Source: Aphrocallistes beatrix (lineage: Eukaryota > Porifera > Hexactinellida > Sceptrulophora > Aphrocallistidae). From it: DNA of 64,000 bases. The stretch is taken from assembly GCA_963281255.1 (NCBI GenBank), contig OY725505.1:744001-808000 (forward strand), read 5' to 3'. Below the pieces are notes generated by a model, which was given only the letters and a program-made list of their open reading frames with translations, did no database searches and was not told where the DNA came from. Both the position numbers and the translations under genes were made by a program. Below, piece after piece: positions 23,495 through 34,501 of the stretch; within the stretch, counting starts at the first letter, position 1, and each line of letters opens with the position of its first letter.

Positions 23495-23560
23495 TACTAT
23501 TCGCATGCGAATAAGCTACTATTCGCATGCGAACAAGCTACTATTCGCATGCGAATTAGC
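23495..23560. repeat. Three tandem 22-bp units with a TTCGCATGCGAA palindrome
   Basis: TACTATTCGCATGCGAAtAAGC is repeated three times with one- or two-base changes. Every unit keeps the 12-bp palindrome TTCGCATGCGAA. Could bind a dimeric protein or be a chance microduplication. Confidence 0.6.
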
Positions 23561-24087
23561 AACAATTACGAATCAGATCCAAGGAAATGTTACACGAAAA
23601 ATAGACACCTCAGAACGGTTCCCACCGATCCATATATTTCGTAATATTTGGACCCCCCTCTGAACTAATATTTCAGTGTTATCTGCTAAAATATATGGAC
23701 CATCATTATACAGAGGTCAATTGTAATAGGAAACCACGGAACTATTTTTAAGCGGATGGAATAAACAAGTGACCGCTCTAAAAATGTGTTCAAGTACTCA
23801 GGATTGGTAGGGGTATTTTGGACAAATCATATTATGCCAAATAGAAGATTATGGCCTTTGCAAATTGTTGGTAGGGTTATGGCCAGGGTCGGCGCTAGCG
23901 GGCTACGATAGGGTGAGCAACTGAAAACTCAAGCACACATTTAGGCATACTTCCCAGATCCCAACAATATTTTGTTCTCACATGACTATTTATCACCTTA
24001 AGCTTTATCAATCAAATACAGCGTGTGATAGTTATTATTTCCATAATTCATATATTATAAATCGTGTAGGTCTGCTGTTCAATGAAT

Positions 24088-24776
24088 TTAATAAATTTTA
24101 ATTAATTGTATACAGTATAATATAATGTTCTGCCAATTATTTGGACATAGCAGTTTTCTTGCTTGTAAAATCAATTGGGTTAGGTTGGCTGGCTTTAGCT
24201 GTGTAGTAGACTTCGTTGGAGATATCAAGATGGGCGTTTTCATGAATGTGTGCGATGAGAAAGTTATTGAGTAATGAAATAGATTACGGAGTGCTGAGCT
24301 GAGGATGTTATCCATTAGTTGGGCAACTGTAAGGCCTTGAGTTATGGGAATTGTATTGGAGATAGGATTGTAGACGAAATGATGTTTGTTAGTAAGGAGG
24401 ATGCTTGCTAGTGCTGAGGTCTGAGGGGTTTGTAGCTTTTCAGTCGATGGAAGGGATGGATCGCTACTGTGGAGTTGTGTGGGAGAGGTGTCACGATGTA
24501 TAGAGCTGCCGTTTCGGTTCCATTTGATTACTAATTGTGTTTCTTCAAAGTTTTGCTTGCAATAATCTGACTGTTGAAATGACAAGCGCGCTTCACTTGC
24601 TTGCGCTGCGCGGCTGGCGGACACTTCGTGTCAAGAATAAAGAATTGCAACCTTAAAACTACTACCGACGAGATTTCTTGGTACTGAAGGGGATTTGGAT
24701 TGCCTAATCTTTCTCCAGAGATAAACTCTGTATTAACCTTTTCAGTAAAGTAGATAAAGCCTCTTGCAATTATCAA
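24088..24776 (-). pseudogene. Unknown gene, copy 1, interrupted by a repeat end
   Basis: The N-terminal part (24776 downward) reads RGFIYFTEKVNTEF and the C-terminal part (toward 24110) reads LILQARKLLCP. Both are matched by the locus at 33540-33846. Between them, about 24580-24635 is a CAAGCGCGCTTCACTTGC..GACACTTCGTGTC block, the terminus of the dispersed repeat described at 40081, and it shifts the frame. The middle is Ser/Thr/Pro-rich. The region upstream (24772-25000) is also shared with the second locus, so promoter and gene were duplicated together. No known domain. Confidence 0.4.
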
Positions 24777-25183
24777 ATAACATTACTTAATATGTTATTT
24801 GATAACGATATTGTCATTAGAACTTTTTCTAATCAATTAAATTTGCAGACAATGATACACTGAGAGTCAGCACTTTCTCCGCATACTATGAACTTGGGAA
24901 TACCTCGTAATATGAATAATGAGACGTTATGCTAATATCATACATATTCTATTTTTATAATGCAATTAATCCAGTTATCTAACTAATAAGAGTTGAGATT
25001 GTAAGAGGTTCAAGGGATATTATTAGGTTTAGTTTTGTATATAAGTAACATTTACTTTTACTGCTTTAGTCAAGCAGATAATTTAATATATTTCATATTA
25101 GTCATTCCCTGAGTGTAATAATCCTATCATTAAGTTCCTACCAATTTAGCTGAAATAATGTTGAATGGTTATCTTCCTAATTC

Positions 25184-25194
25184 CATATAAATGG
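25184..25194 (+). promoter_or_regulatory. TATA-like element of the small gene at 25286
   Basis: CATATAAATGG about 98 bp before the ATG, a slightly longer spacing than in the other genes. Confidence 0.35.
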
Positions 25195-25285
25195 TAGAAC
25201 AGATAAAATTAAAGTTTAGCACCGTTTGGGAGGCGATTATTCGTGTTTTAACTTTACAATATTCTGCATTAATTAGCTATTATAA

Positions 25286-25744
25286 ATGGCGTCCAAAGGT
25301 AGGAGAGGGCTTAACGACTTTGAGGGAGACTGTGTCTACCGCGCCATCCGTAAAGACGAGGACCCGAGCAAGGGTTTAGTCGGTAAAGATAAAACTGCCA
25401 ATCTGCCTATCACTGATTTTGTTGGACAAGGCAGGAAGAAAGAATCTCAGTTCATTAGCACAACTTCAAGTCTTCAAAAGGCAAAGAACATTGCACATGC
25501 ATCTGTGAGTAAATACCATGAACCAGTCCAGGTAGTTAAGGTGGATGTAGGATGGATCAAGGATCATAAACCGGGCTTAGCCGATCAAGCGTACAACTTC
25601 TGTAGTGAAAATAATCGAGACAAATTTCTCCCAAGTCAGAAACAGAAGGATCACGCTGGCAAAATGAAGGAGGTGTATTTCCCCCAAAAGATTCCTAAGG
25701 AAGCAGTCTCGAAAGTTTGTACTGTCGGTAAAAAGAAGAAATGA
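25286..25744 (+). CDS. Small protein with possible ADP-ribosyltransferase-like R-S-E signature
   Basis: 152 residues; ATG in good context (AAATGG). Seen: CVYRAIRKDEDP at 16-27, SQFISTTSSL at 54-63, EVYFPQKIPKEAV at 129-141 and a lysine-rich C-terminus (KKKK). An early Arg after an aromatic or hydrophobic residue, a central STT and a C-terminal Glu before a hydrophobic IP.EAV strand is the order of key residues in R-S-E type ADP-ribosyltransferase folds, and similar RAIR...FISTT proteins of unknown function exist in fungi and bacteria. That link is inference from pattern only. No signal peptide or membrane segment; the basic tail could direct it to the nucleus. Intact, TGA stop. Confidence 0.6.
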   Translation: MASKGRRGLNDFEGDCVYRAIRKDEDPSKGLVGKDKTANLPITDFVGQGRKKESQFISTTSSLQKAKNIAHASVSKYHEPVQVVKVDVGWIKDHKPGLADQAYNFCSENNRDKFLPSQKQKDHAGKMKEVYFPQKIPKEAVSKVCTVGKKKK

Positions 25745-26548
25745 ACTCATTTAGTGAGATATGGCATGCATTTGTGATCATGTGTACTCTATATTTTGTA
25801 AATAAGCTAGCAGTTTGTATGTTTTGTTGTTTCACGTAGTTTAAAACTCTTGATCTGTAATTGTAAATTGTTCTACTGTTTGACCATATATAATAGTTTG
25901 ATGTATAAAATAGTCGAGTATTTTATGGGATAGTACAATACATTATATTGATTGAAAATTAACGAACAAATCAAGGGAAAAGATGAATAGCTAGATCCAA
26001 ACCACCTTTGCTATGGTGATGTAGGAGAAACACACCTTTCAAGACATGGACATGATATCTCTTGTCTCTGTATTTAAAGACTTCCAAAAGTATACATCTT
26101 TTAAAAGGTCTTAATAGTGGACTCTCGTAGTAGATACTCAGTATGTATATCCTCGTTAAAAGATACGTATATAGGATAGTTATAGCTTGTCTATACATTT
26201 TAAGAATATTTGTAGGCGTAGCGACTTTGTCTGTTATCTGTAAATATCTGTCTATATGGTGGCACGTGGAGACACTAATATAAAAAAAGTGTGCTTACAC
26301 GGAGAGGCTTTTTCAGCTGAACTTTAGGGTGAAGGTAGGTTTCACTCTCGCGACCCATTGCTTTTGCAGGTCAAAAATCGAATTATTGAAAATGACTTGG
26401 TGCATGGGCCTAGTTATTTTTAATATATGCAAATATCACAAAATGTATCCCTTTTTATAATTATTCAAATAATTATTTATGATAAACTTGAATGATTATT
26501 TACAAATCAAGGACAAAATAAAGTATGAGTTTGTCTCTATAATACATC

Positions 26549-27697
26549 TCATTTAGGAACTGCGAGGAGAGGATCAGACAAGCTGGGTCTAAACCTGGTG
26601 GGGATATACCCAAATCGATATTTCAGTTTCCTCACGATTATTTGTCCGAAGAATAAGCAGGTACCCAGTATGTATTGTAATCCAATTATAGCAGATGCTG
26701 ATATAATTAGAAATGTTGAAAAATATCTGATAACTGTATTGGTAGTGTGTAGAGCCTCGATCTGTTGCTGTGTAACGAGAAGTGTTTGGTAGTCTGGAGT
26801 AGCATAGAGATAATTGAAGATGCAAGGAGCGTAATAGAGAATGGTTGCGATCAGTAAGAAGTATTGTGTTAGAAATTCAGCGAAGATTAAGCAGGCAAAA
26901 CTGATCAACATAAAACCCATTATGACTGCAAACTGATAGCTGCTGATGAGAGATCTCTTAACAACTCGATTGGATCTACCTCTTACACGAAACTCAATTG
27001 TTCTCCATTTCAGTGTCTTGTAAAAGGTACGTGTGAGTTTGAACCAAATACTGAAGTAGATTAGTTGCAATATTGGCTCAACAACTTTTTCAATCATCAT
27101 CAATTGGGGAACAGATCCTGCGATGATCAAGAAAATTCATAACATTACTGTGACCATAAGAAACGTTCAAATGTATTGAGCTGTTTTTCCATATATGTCA
27201 TGATACTTCACATCAAGATACTTCATAAGACAAATCCCTAAAGCCATCGAGAACAATAGTCCAGCTTGTCCAATGGAAACAAGTATGGAAACTAATGAAA
27301 TTGAGGTCATAGCATCTATCATTATATTATTAAAATGAGCAAACTCAGTGGTACAGTTGTGGATTTGAAAGCTTGAAGGATTTAGAATGACCTCAGGCTG
27401 TCGTGTAAACGTGAGAGCAGCTCCTAATCCATATATTTGCATCCCACCAAATTCGGTGACATTTATTACAAGTAAAAATGTGTATTTGTGAATTTCAAAT
27501 TTACAATGAAGAGCTGCTTCCAAGAAATTCCCAAATGGATCAGTTTTTGCCTTTTCCATACACTCACGATACAACAAAACTAAATGCCTGATCTTTTTAA
27601 CAAAGAAGACGTACCAGATAATGGATAGTATAATGAGAAAGAAGATAGCTGGCATCAGTGCACAAATCTCAACTTTTTCAATACTACTGAGTACCAT
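26549..27697 (-). pseudogene. Seven-helix membrane protein, family member 2, with two in-frame TGA codons
   Basis: One frame of 383 codons, collinear with the intact protein at 3674-4813 (FGNF, VNVTE, CLMKYLDV, GSVPQL, RTFYKTLKWR, RFRPSL and so on). Two TGA codons interrupt it (27164-27166 and 27131-27133), at the start and middle of predicted helix 4, replacing a Lys and a Gly of the paralogue. Everything else aligns without a frameshift and a TATA box remains, so inactivation looks recent. Translation could give a 176-residue N-terminal piece with three helices. An intron or stop readthrough is unlikely because the interval matches the paralogue residue for residue. Confidence 0.75.
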
Positions 27698-27760
27698 TCT
27701 ACAACAGTAAAGTTTTATTAGTTTAGATGAAAGTATTTAATCTGTTAAGAATGAGGACGA

Positions 27761-27772
27761 TATATATATAGG
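27761..27772 (-). promoter_or_regulatory. TATA box of the second seven-helix gene
   Basis: CCTATATATATA on the minus strand, about 65-75 bp before the ATG at 27697. Confidence 0.4.
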
Positions 27773-28237
27773 CTATGTTCTGCTTATATTGCTAATTTCA
27801 TCAAAAATATCTATATAAAAACCAGTTTTCATCATATGTTTAATTAAAAATGGAGAAAGTAAAATTTGAAATGCTAATTCTGATGAATTTCTTGATTATT
27901 TGTCAATCTTGCTTATTCAGTAATTAAAATTAGCAAATGTTTACAAATTAACTAGCATTTTATGAGTAAGAATAGGGCTATATCAAATGTGAAGGAAACT
28001 AAGATAACTGATTTCATATTAAGTTTATACAAGTACAGTAAAATGAAAATAGTGATAACTTTTTGGAGTTTGAGGTTCCCCAGTCGATGACATTCAATAG
28101 TAATTATCTATCTCTATAACTAATGTATATGTGAAATATACGAACAGTATAATTCATAGCAAACTGAGGATGTATTATCCGAGATTTTGAGTACGCACTA
28201 ATAGCAGCAAATACATACTATTTCTGCTCGTTTAAAA

Positions 28238-28370
28238 TAGGTCGGCAACCTATGGCACGCGAGCACTGAATTGATGGCACGTTGAGTTGAAAATAAATCG
28301 GTGGACAGACCGACATTTATGTAGATTCAGGGGTTGGCAACTCTAACCAGGCGTGCCACTGGCACACAAG
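28238..28370. mobile_element. hAT-like termini (GGTCGGCAACC type), two ends
   Basis: AGGTCGGCAACCTATGGCACGCG-like sequence at 28239 and CAGGGGTTGGCAACTC at 28328 are both in plus orientation. They share GGCACGC/GGCGTGCCA motifs of a well-known hAT-derived repeat type. They look like two solo or nested ends rather than a complete element. No gene between 27800 and 28900 can be supported. Confidence 0.4.
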
Positions 28371-28849
28371 GTCATAGATATGTAGACATTATAGGTAAAC
28401 TAGCACACCTAATTCAAATGGTTGCTGGCCCATGCAAAAGAGGAATTAACAATAGGTGCTATTGAGTAGTGTTGAAATTTGTGTCTTAACCGGAATTTGT
28501 ACTGAGTAGAGTTTTACTATGTGTATTTTATGTACAATTCTTAATGAGAGAATACGTATAGTACCGTATGGAATAAGAGTTTATTTAATCTTGTAGACAA
28601 GCACATTTATACTTAAGCCTATACAGAAATACTAATATTGACCCGTGAAAAAGAGTGGAAAGAAGCGAACCTAATTATACATACTAAATCAACTGCATTC
28701 TCTCACTGGGATACAATGCAACAAGTAGATAAGATTGCCATTTTTCAACTGAGATTTGACATTTTGTACCCGAATCTTTTTCTTGGAATAAAGCTCCAAC
28801 ATTTTCTTAGAACCCACTTGCTATATCCTCATCAGAAAATCCTGGCTAC

Positions 28850-29700
28850 ACCCCCAATATTACCAATTATAGGTATGCCTCGAAGAAGTAATTTGTAAAT
28901 ATGTACTATACTATCGAGGAAAAGCTCAAGATTAGCACGGTTTTTCAGTTATGCTAGAATAAAAGATTTGTAGTCTATAGTTCGGATTCCATGACACAGT
29001 TGCTAATTTTAAGTTCGGAGTTAAAGCCAATCCATTTGGAGAGATAAACATTCCGACTTGCTGTCCCTGTTCCCCGATCGTGTAGAGGAGGACACCGTTG
29101 CTAGAGAACACCTTGATCAGGTTGCCATGGAAATCACTAATGAGTATCAGGGTTGCCGTGGGAATGGAATTTCAATACCCATCCCCATCCCATTCCCACA
29201 GGATTTCTGTGGGAATACCCACAAAAACCCACAGAACCCACAGGAAACCTCACAAAAAAACCATAGAAACCCACAAGAAAATTAGGCATCTTAACCCGTC
29301 CCGTCCCGGAAATTAGGTACCTTTTCTGTCCCGTCCGGGAGATTAGGCATTTTGACTCATCCCGTCCCGGAAATTAGGTACCTGATGGTTCCGTCCCGTC
29401 CCGGAAATTAGGTATCTTAACCCGTCCCGTCCCGGAAATTAGGCATGCCCCAAGAAAACCCACATAAACCCGCAGGAAAACCCACAGAAAACCCACATGT
29501 GGGAATACCCATAGGCCTAAAGTCATTCCCATTCCCATCCCATATGGGAATACCCATGGGAAAACCCACAGATTCCCATTCCCACGGCAACCCTGATGAG
29601 TATGCTGTTATTAGCTCCGATACGGAAGAAGTAAGGCCTGACTACCTGCATTCCCTCGCCACGTGTGATCAATGATCATGTCTTGACTCCTGTGTCCAGC
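28850..29700 (-). pseudogene. 3' fragment of an NHL gene, duplicate of 34420-34800
   Basis: With the MITE at 29148-29595 left out, this is closely similar to the 3' part of the locus at 34502-35418, including its downstream flank. At about 29690 the homology jumps directly to sequence that lies upstream of the other gene (35578 onward: AGCATGATAGAAAACTGAC), so about 770 bp containing the 5' half and start were deleted. The remnant encodes only the last two or so NHL blades and has no promoter or start. Not functional. Confidence 0.8.
29148..29595. mobile_element. 448-bp MITE with 8-bp TSD ATGAGTAT
   Basis: Ends CAGGGTTGCCGTGGGAATGG and its reverse complement. ATGAGTAT is duplicated exactly at 29140-29147 and 29596-29603, and the uninterrupted site exists in the paralogous NHL locus near 34711. 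The inside has a GGGAATACCCA palindromic series and about five CCCGTCCCGGAAATTAGG units. Related ends occur inside both arms of the palindrome at 62014-64000. hAT-type by TSD length. Confidence 0.9.
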
Positions 29701-30079
29701 ATGATAGAAAACTGACTTTACTAACATTGTCATATACATTGTATTCTCTGTGTACTTTTGCAGTGTAAACGCGTTTTCATTGCGACACATTCCGATTTTT
29801 GTTTCTAATATTTTTTAAGTGTTTGGTGTTTTATTGACGTCATCATACAACTAGTAGATAACATAATCCACGAATCTTATAAAATCGATGAATTGGAAAT
29901 CTTATCAAAATTCGAAATTAGCTGACTATAAAGCAGCAATTTTCTACTTTTTTTGATCGTGGACCTCGTATACGATTTTTTTACTTCCTGTTAACGCCTC
30001 TCATTAACGGTCATGCAAAATTTCTGATACCGAATACCGTGCATCCCCTGGACCCTTAAGCTATCAAACATAAGTTGTG

Positions 30080-30480
30080 GCTTTGAAGTAACAACCCCAT
30101 ATCACCCGTTGGAAGCTAGTCTCTAGCATATTTTTCAAATTTATTAAATGGTGTGATAATATGTATATAAAGGTGTGAAAATATGCACATATTCTTTTTT
30201 AGTGCCATACACTATGATACATTTAAGATACCAACATAAGTTGTGGCTTTGAAGTATTAATAACAATGACGATCTATTGTAGTATCGTACAATGATTTCT
30301 ATTGTGATAGTGTAGTCATTTATTTTGTATAGAAAAGGTGTGAAAATTTGTTTCCTTTTTTTGCAGAGGTGTGAAATTTCGCTTAGATCTTATAACTTAA
30401 TTGTTGTCATATCATTTGACACCTACATGCCAATTTTCACATCTATATGACTCCCCAATTCTTCAATCAATTCGGACAAA
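30080..30480. repeat. Diverged ~150-bp modules
   Basis: CCGTTGGAAGCTAGTCTCTAGC, GGTGTGAAAATATG and TACATGCCAATTTTCA blocks relate this stretch to the arrays at 5755-6330 and 51960-52670. At its left, 29930-30060 resembles 35765-35895, the upstream flank of the NHL locus at 34502-35418. Confidence 0.55.
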
Positions 30481-30489
30481 CACAAAAAA

Positions 30490-31537
30490 AATCCTAGCTA
30501 TAGCCTTCTCTAATAATGCCTCACAGTAGACTGAAAATTAAGGACTAGGGATGAAGTAGTAACCGAATGGCTTAATGAACGATTAGCCTAAAATCGTTAA
30601 CCATGTAGAATAGGCATTAAGAATGTATTATCAGTATATATAAACATGGTATCAAAGTACATAATTCCGTTGGAAAAATTTCGATTAGTCATCATATCAT
30701 TGTGCAACGAGTCATTCTAAGGATAATTTTAGCGATTTTCTAAGCTGATTTAACCCTATTTCTAAATGGTATTAAGGTGTGATTTTTGTGTAATTTGAAA
30801 AATTTCGAATTTTTCAATGGAATGTTGTTACATTCCTGCGTTGCTATGGTAAAGCATTTTGGTCAGTTTGGGCCATTTCATGCAAACTGTAGTAACTAGA
30901 TCTTCAAATTTGATCGTGTTTGATAGGCAATGGACTTTATTAGGTGATAATACAACTTGAAATTCTAAATTCAACGAGATTTGAGTTATGGGTTGATTTT
31001 AAGAATGTGACTAAAATACTAAATTGTCGCATAACTCTATAGTCAATTTAGAAGTTTAAATTGTATTATTACCTAATAAGAAGTAGCCAATTGAAAATAC
31101 GACCAAATTTGAAGACCTAGTTCTTACAGTTTGCAGGATATAGCTCAAACTGATCAAAATGCTTTACCATAGCAACGTAGGAATGTAACAACATTCCATT
31201 GAAAAATTCTAAATTTTTCAAATCAACTCGTACTAATTTTAGTTCTGCACAAAAATTCTACCTTAATAACATTTAGAAATAGGCATAAAACAGCATAGAA
31301 AATTGCCAAAATCGTAAAATGACCTATTTCGCAATGATGTGATGACTAATCGAAATTTTTGACAACGGATATATGTACTTTGATGCCATGTTTATATATG
31401 CTGGTAATACATTCTTAATGCCTATCCTACATGGTTAACGATTTTAGGCTCATCGTGTATTAATCCACTCGGCTATTACCGCATCCTTGATTATTTTACT
31501 GTGAGGCATTATTAGAGTAGGCTATGCCCTAGCATTT
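30490..31537. repeat. 1.05-kb palindrome (foldback element, copy 2)
   Basis: The arms start AATCCTAGCTATAGCC and end with an imperfect reverse complement. They pair around about 31010. Shared landmarks with 18158-19243 include GGACTAGGGATG, a TATATATAAAcATGGT block and GGAATGTTGtTACATTCC. Arms here differ at many positions, so this copy is older. Confidence 0.75.
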
Positions 31538-31619
31538 TAATATATAAGATGCGTAGCAAGATATTGACACAAGTGGTGGAACTAAACAAATTTTCATTTA
31601 ATCATTGCTTATTAAAACT

Positions 31620-31998
31620 GGTAAACGGAAATTTCGTCCCTGGAATTTTCGTCCCGGAAATTTCGTCCTCTGGAAATTTCGTCTCCGAACTTTTGTCTCA
31701 TTAGAGCCTAAAATAAACAGGCACTAATATGTAAGGAATGGAAAGTGAGGCTTTTGGAGTGGAGTATGTTTGAAAAAATGGTGAAAATGAAGCATTTTGA
31801 TTGAGAAATCAGTAAGTGCGAAAAGGACATTTCAGGGGACGAAAATTCCAGGGACGAAAGTTCCGCCATTCCTGCGAGACTAGTTTGGTTTCACTAAATA
31901 TCCAGGAATTTAGTGTATCTAACTTATGGAATATTTATGTACAAAAGGGGACGAAATTTCCGGGGACGAAATTTCCAGGGACGAAATTTCCGGGATTC
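31620..31998. mobile_element. MULE-like MITE, copy 2 (9-bp TSD ATTAAAACT)
   Basis: Ends GGTAAACGGAAATTTCGTCC and GGACGAAATTTCCGGGATTC. ATTAAAACT is duplicated at 31611-31619 and 31999-32007. Subterminal GGGACGAAATTTCC units are repeated three to four times near each end. The core is shared with 7906-8190. Confidence 0.8.
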
Positions 31999-32080
31999 AT
32001 TAAAACTAGATTGCGGATATTTATATAATTAAGTTTTAAATACACAATTTAAAAAACTGAGCAAAATATGACAATTATGA

Positions 32081-33310
32081 TTAAGAAAATATTTGAAGGC
32101 GTGTGTTAGTATTTCTTGATACGGTTACAAGCTTAAGACTAGAAGTGAGAGCTAATCCACCTGGTTCATATAACATTCCTTCCTGCTGTCCCTCTTCCCC
32201 TAGGGTGTGGAGAAGAGAACCTTCATTAGAAAATATTTTAATCTGGTGAGTATTGAAGTCACTGATAATTATACTCTTATTATCATCGACACAGAAGCTG
32301 TAGGATTTATTAACCTGCACTGATGTAATGAATGAACGCAAAAAGAGTCCAGTGTGAGAGAACACGTGTATGGATGGTGTGTTTTGACAGAGTACGTACA
32401 TCTCTTCTGCTGTTAACTTTACGTCATTAGGGTTTTGGATGGATGGATGCTTAAAATCTCTGATCGGATCTAGTGAGCTGTTCAAGATGTTGATTCTATG
32501 GTTGAGACTATCAGCTACGTACACATCTCCGTTCGTCGAGACGGTGAGTCCACAAGGATAATTAAACTGTCTCAAACCAGTACCTCTGCTCCCTAGCCTA
32601 GCCACCAGACGAAACTCAGCTTCAATCTTAAAATGAAACACAGCACATATCTTAATGTCCGTCACATACACATTGTTTCCATGTACGCCAATACCATGTG
32701 CTAATTCCATTGCCTCGTGAGAGAAAGTGTGTAGGCACTCTCCCATCTCAGAAAATATGGACACTCGTGCGAAATTACTTATCCCGTCTCCTTCACTCAC
32801 ATAGATGTTGTTATTGGTTGTGTCAATAGCAACACAATTAGGACACCAAAGTTCTCCACGGGTCATACCTTGCTTCCCAACAGCTACTGTTGATCTCATG
32901 TCGCGATAATTGGGGACGAGTGAGACTTCTTCTTCCAAGATTTCTCCCACTCCTCGGATCAGCTGTTCCAGGTTTTGAGCGTCACCTCGGAACACTATGC
33001 GAGTCTCAGGGATAGGAGTTCTCGCTTCAACCAACTTAGCTTCAAGTTGCTCCAGGATTTGTTGCTGGGTATCGTGGAGTACGTTCATTTGGAGTTTGAA
33101 GAGAGTTTCTGACTTCAAAGCTATCAACTCTTCTTCCATTCGAGCGCGGGCAGCTGGCCTTGATTCTTTCTCTTGACGCGTGTTGCGAACAGTTGTCAGG
33201 AGCTCAACACGTCTCTCGTTTATACGGTTTATTAGTTGATCACAGAAGTAGTTGATGTGAACCTCAGTTGGGTCTACAACTTGAGGAACTTCAGGGTATC
33301 GTACTGCCAT
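32081..33310 (-). CDS. Coiled-coil NHL-repeat protein 3
   Basis: 409 residues, ATG at 33310 (MAVRYPEVPQ). N-terminal block VDPTEVHINYFCDQLI, coiled coil about 30-98, VFRGDAQNLEQLIRGVGE linker, then an NHL propeller with NIYVSEG, DVYVADSLNHRINIL, SIIISDFNTHQIKIF and a closing LQIFS strand. It is the most complete long-form member. The protein is expected to be cytoplasmic and oligomeric through the coiled coil. A TATA-like element lies about 80 bp upstream. Next to it on the same strand lies the broken copy at 34502, so the two probably arose by tandem duplication. Confidence 0.85.
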   Translation of the reverse strand: MAVRYPEVPQVVDPTEVHINYFCDQLINRINERRVELLTTVRNTRQEKESRPAARARMEEELIALKSETLFKLQMNVLHDTQQQILEQLEAKLVEARTPIPETRIVFRGDAQNLEQLIRGVGEILEEEVSLVPNYRDMRSTVAVGKQGMTRGELWCPNCVAIDTTNNNIYVSEGDGISNFARVSIFSEMGECLHTFSHEAMELAHGIGVHGNNVYVTDIKICAVFHFKIEAEFRLVARLGSRGTGLRQFNYPCGLTVSTNGDVYVADSLNHRINILNSSLDPIRDFKHPSIQNPNDVKLTAEEMYVLCQNTPSIHVFSHTGLFLRSFITSVQVNKSYSFCVDDNKSIIISDFNTHQIKIFSNEGSLLHTLGEEGQQEGMLYEPGGLALTSSLKLVTVSRNTNTRLQIFS

Positions 33311-33386
33311 TTAGGTAGGTTTGCAAATATTTATTTTTGGGAAATGATAAATTGATTGTATCAAATGCTAGCAACTGAGTTTGTGT

Positions 33387-33398
33387 CTTTTTATATAC
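33387..33398 (-). promoter_or_regulatory. TATA box of NHL gene 3
   Basis: GTATATAAAAAG on the minus strand about 80 bp before the ATG at 33310. Confidence 0.5.
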
Positions 33399-33539
33399 AA
33401 TCAGGTTAGATTACTAAAATATTGCAACGTATTTACACGTCTTACTTTACAGTAATGGCTAGAGTTCAGTTATAAATAGATTTGAATAGAATTAGAAGAA
33501 ATTTTGACTCGTGGTTTCTGTAAACAACTCGTGATATAA

Positions 33540-33846
33540 TATTCCATCAATCAATTGGACATAGTAGCTTTCTTGCTTGTAAAATAAATTGAATTTATAA
33601 TGTAATGTTTATTTTTAAACAATTATCAATACACATTCTATTATTCGTTATGATGGATAATTGGTGTGGTTTGCTAGACGAGGATATTGGACTGAATGGT
33701 TCTGTCCTCAAGAATGTAATTAGAAGAAAGCTAATCGACGAGATTTCTTTGAATTGAAAGGGATTTAAATAAACTATTCTTTCTTCGTAGATGAACTCTG
33801 TACGAACCTTCTCAGTAAAGTAGATAAAGCCTGTTGCAAATTTCAA
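33540..33846 (-). pseudogene. Unknown gene, copy 2, with an internal deletion
   Basis: Reads TGFIYFTEKVRTEFI at the N-terminus and, after an in-frame TAA, FILQARKLLCP at the C-terminus, both as in 24088-24776. The Ser/Thr-rich middle of the first locus is missing. The upstream AT-rich region with TTACTTAATATGTTATTTGATAA is conserved in both. Together the two broken copies imply an ancestral protein not intact in this window. Confidence 0.4.
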
Positions 33847-34501
33847 ATAACATTACTTAATATGTTATTTGATAATGATGTATGGTTATTAACACGTTTT
33901 CTAATCAATTATTTTTCCAGACAATGATACAGTCAGAGTCAGCACTTCTCCACTTACTATGAACTAAGGAATGACTCATAACATGAATAACAGACATTCT
34001 GATAACAATATGTAATTATATTTTTATAATATACGCGTATAATTAATCCATTTCATCTAACTGTATACTCGAATTGAGATACTAGATGAAGTTCAAGGGA
34101 TATATTACTAGGGTTGTATGTGTAATTTCAGTGCAAAGTATTTGATTTTAGTTCTTTGTATAAATCCTTTTATCGAGATTGTTACAGAAAAATTTTTAAA
34201 ACCTCTTGTCATTTAGACTACAAGAAAGGTATTGATGAGGTCATAGGAGCCAAATTTTGGGAAATAGAATAAAACCTGGGGGGTCAAGAGCGAGCAAAAT
34301 ACCCCAGTTAGGATTTAATAAACTAAATTTGTGAAATTGCATCTGTTTGGCCTAAAATCTGGGATTATTATGAAGCGAATATCAGTTATTAGCAGTCCAG
34401 ATTCCCAGCTACCTGGTTACACCACAATATTACCAATTATAAATATGCCTCGAGGAAATATTTTTTAAATATGTACTACCATTGAGAAAAAAAGCTCAAG
34501 A

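Noticed and set aside
27131-27166. TGA recoding (selenocysteine or changed code) in the gene at 26549-27697
   Set aside because: The paralogue has Lys and Gly there, and the gene at 44132 ends at a TGA, so TGA is a normal stop.
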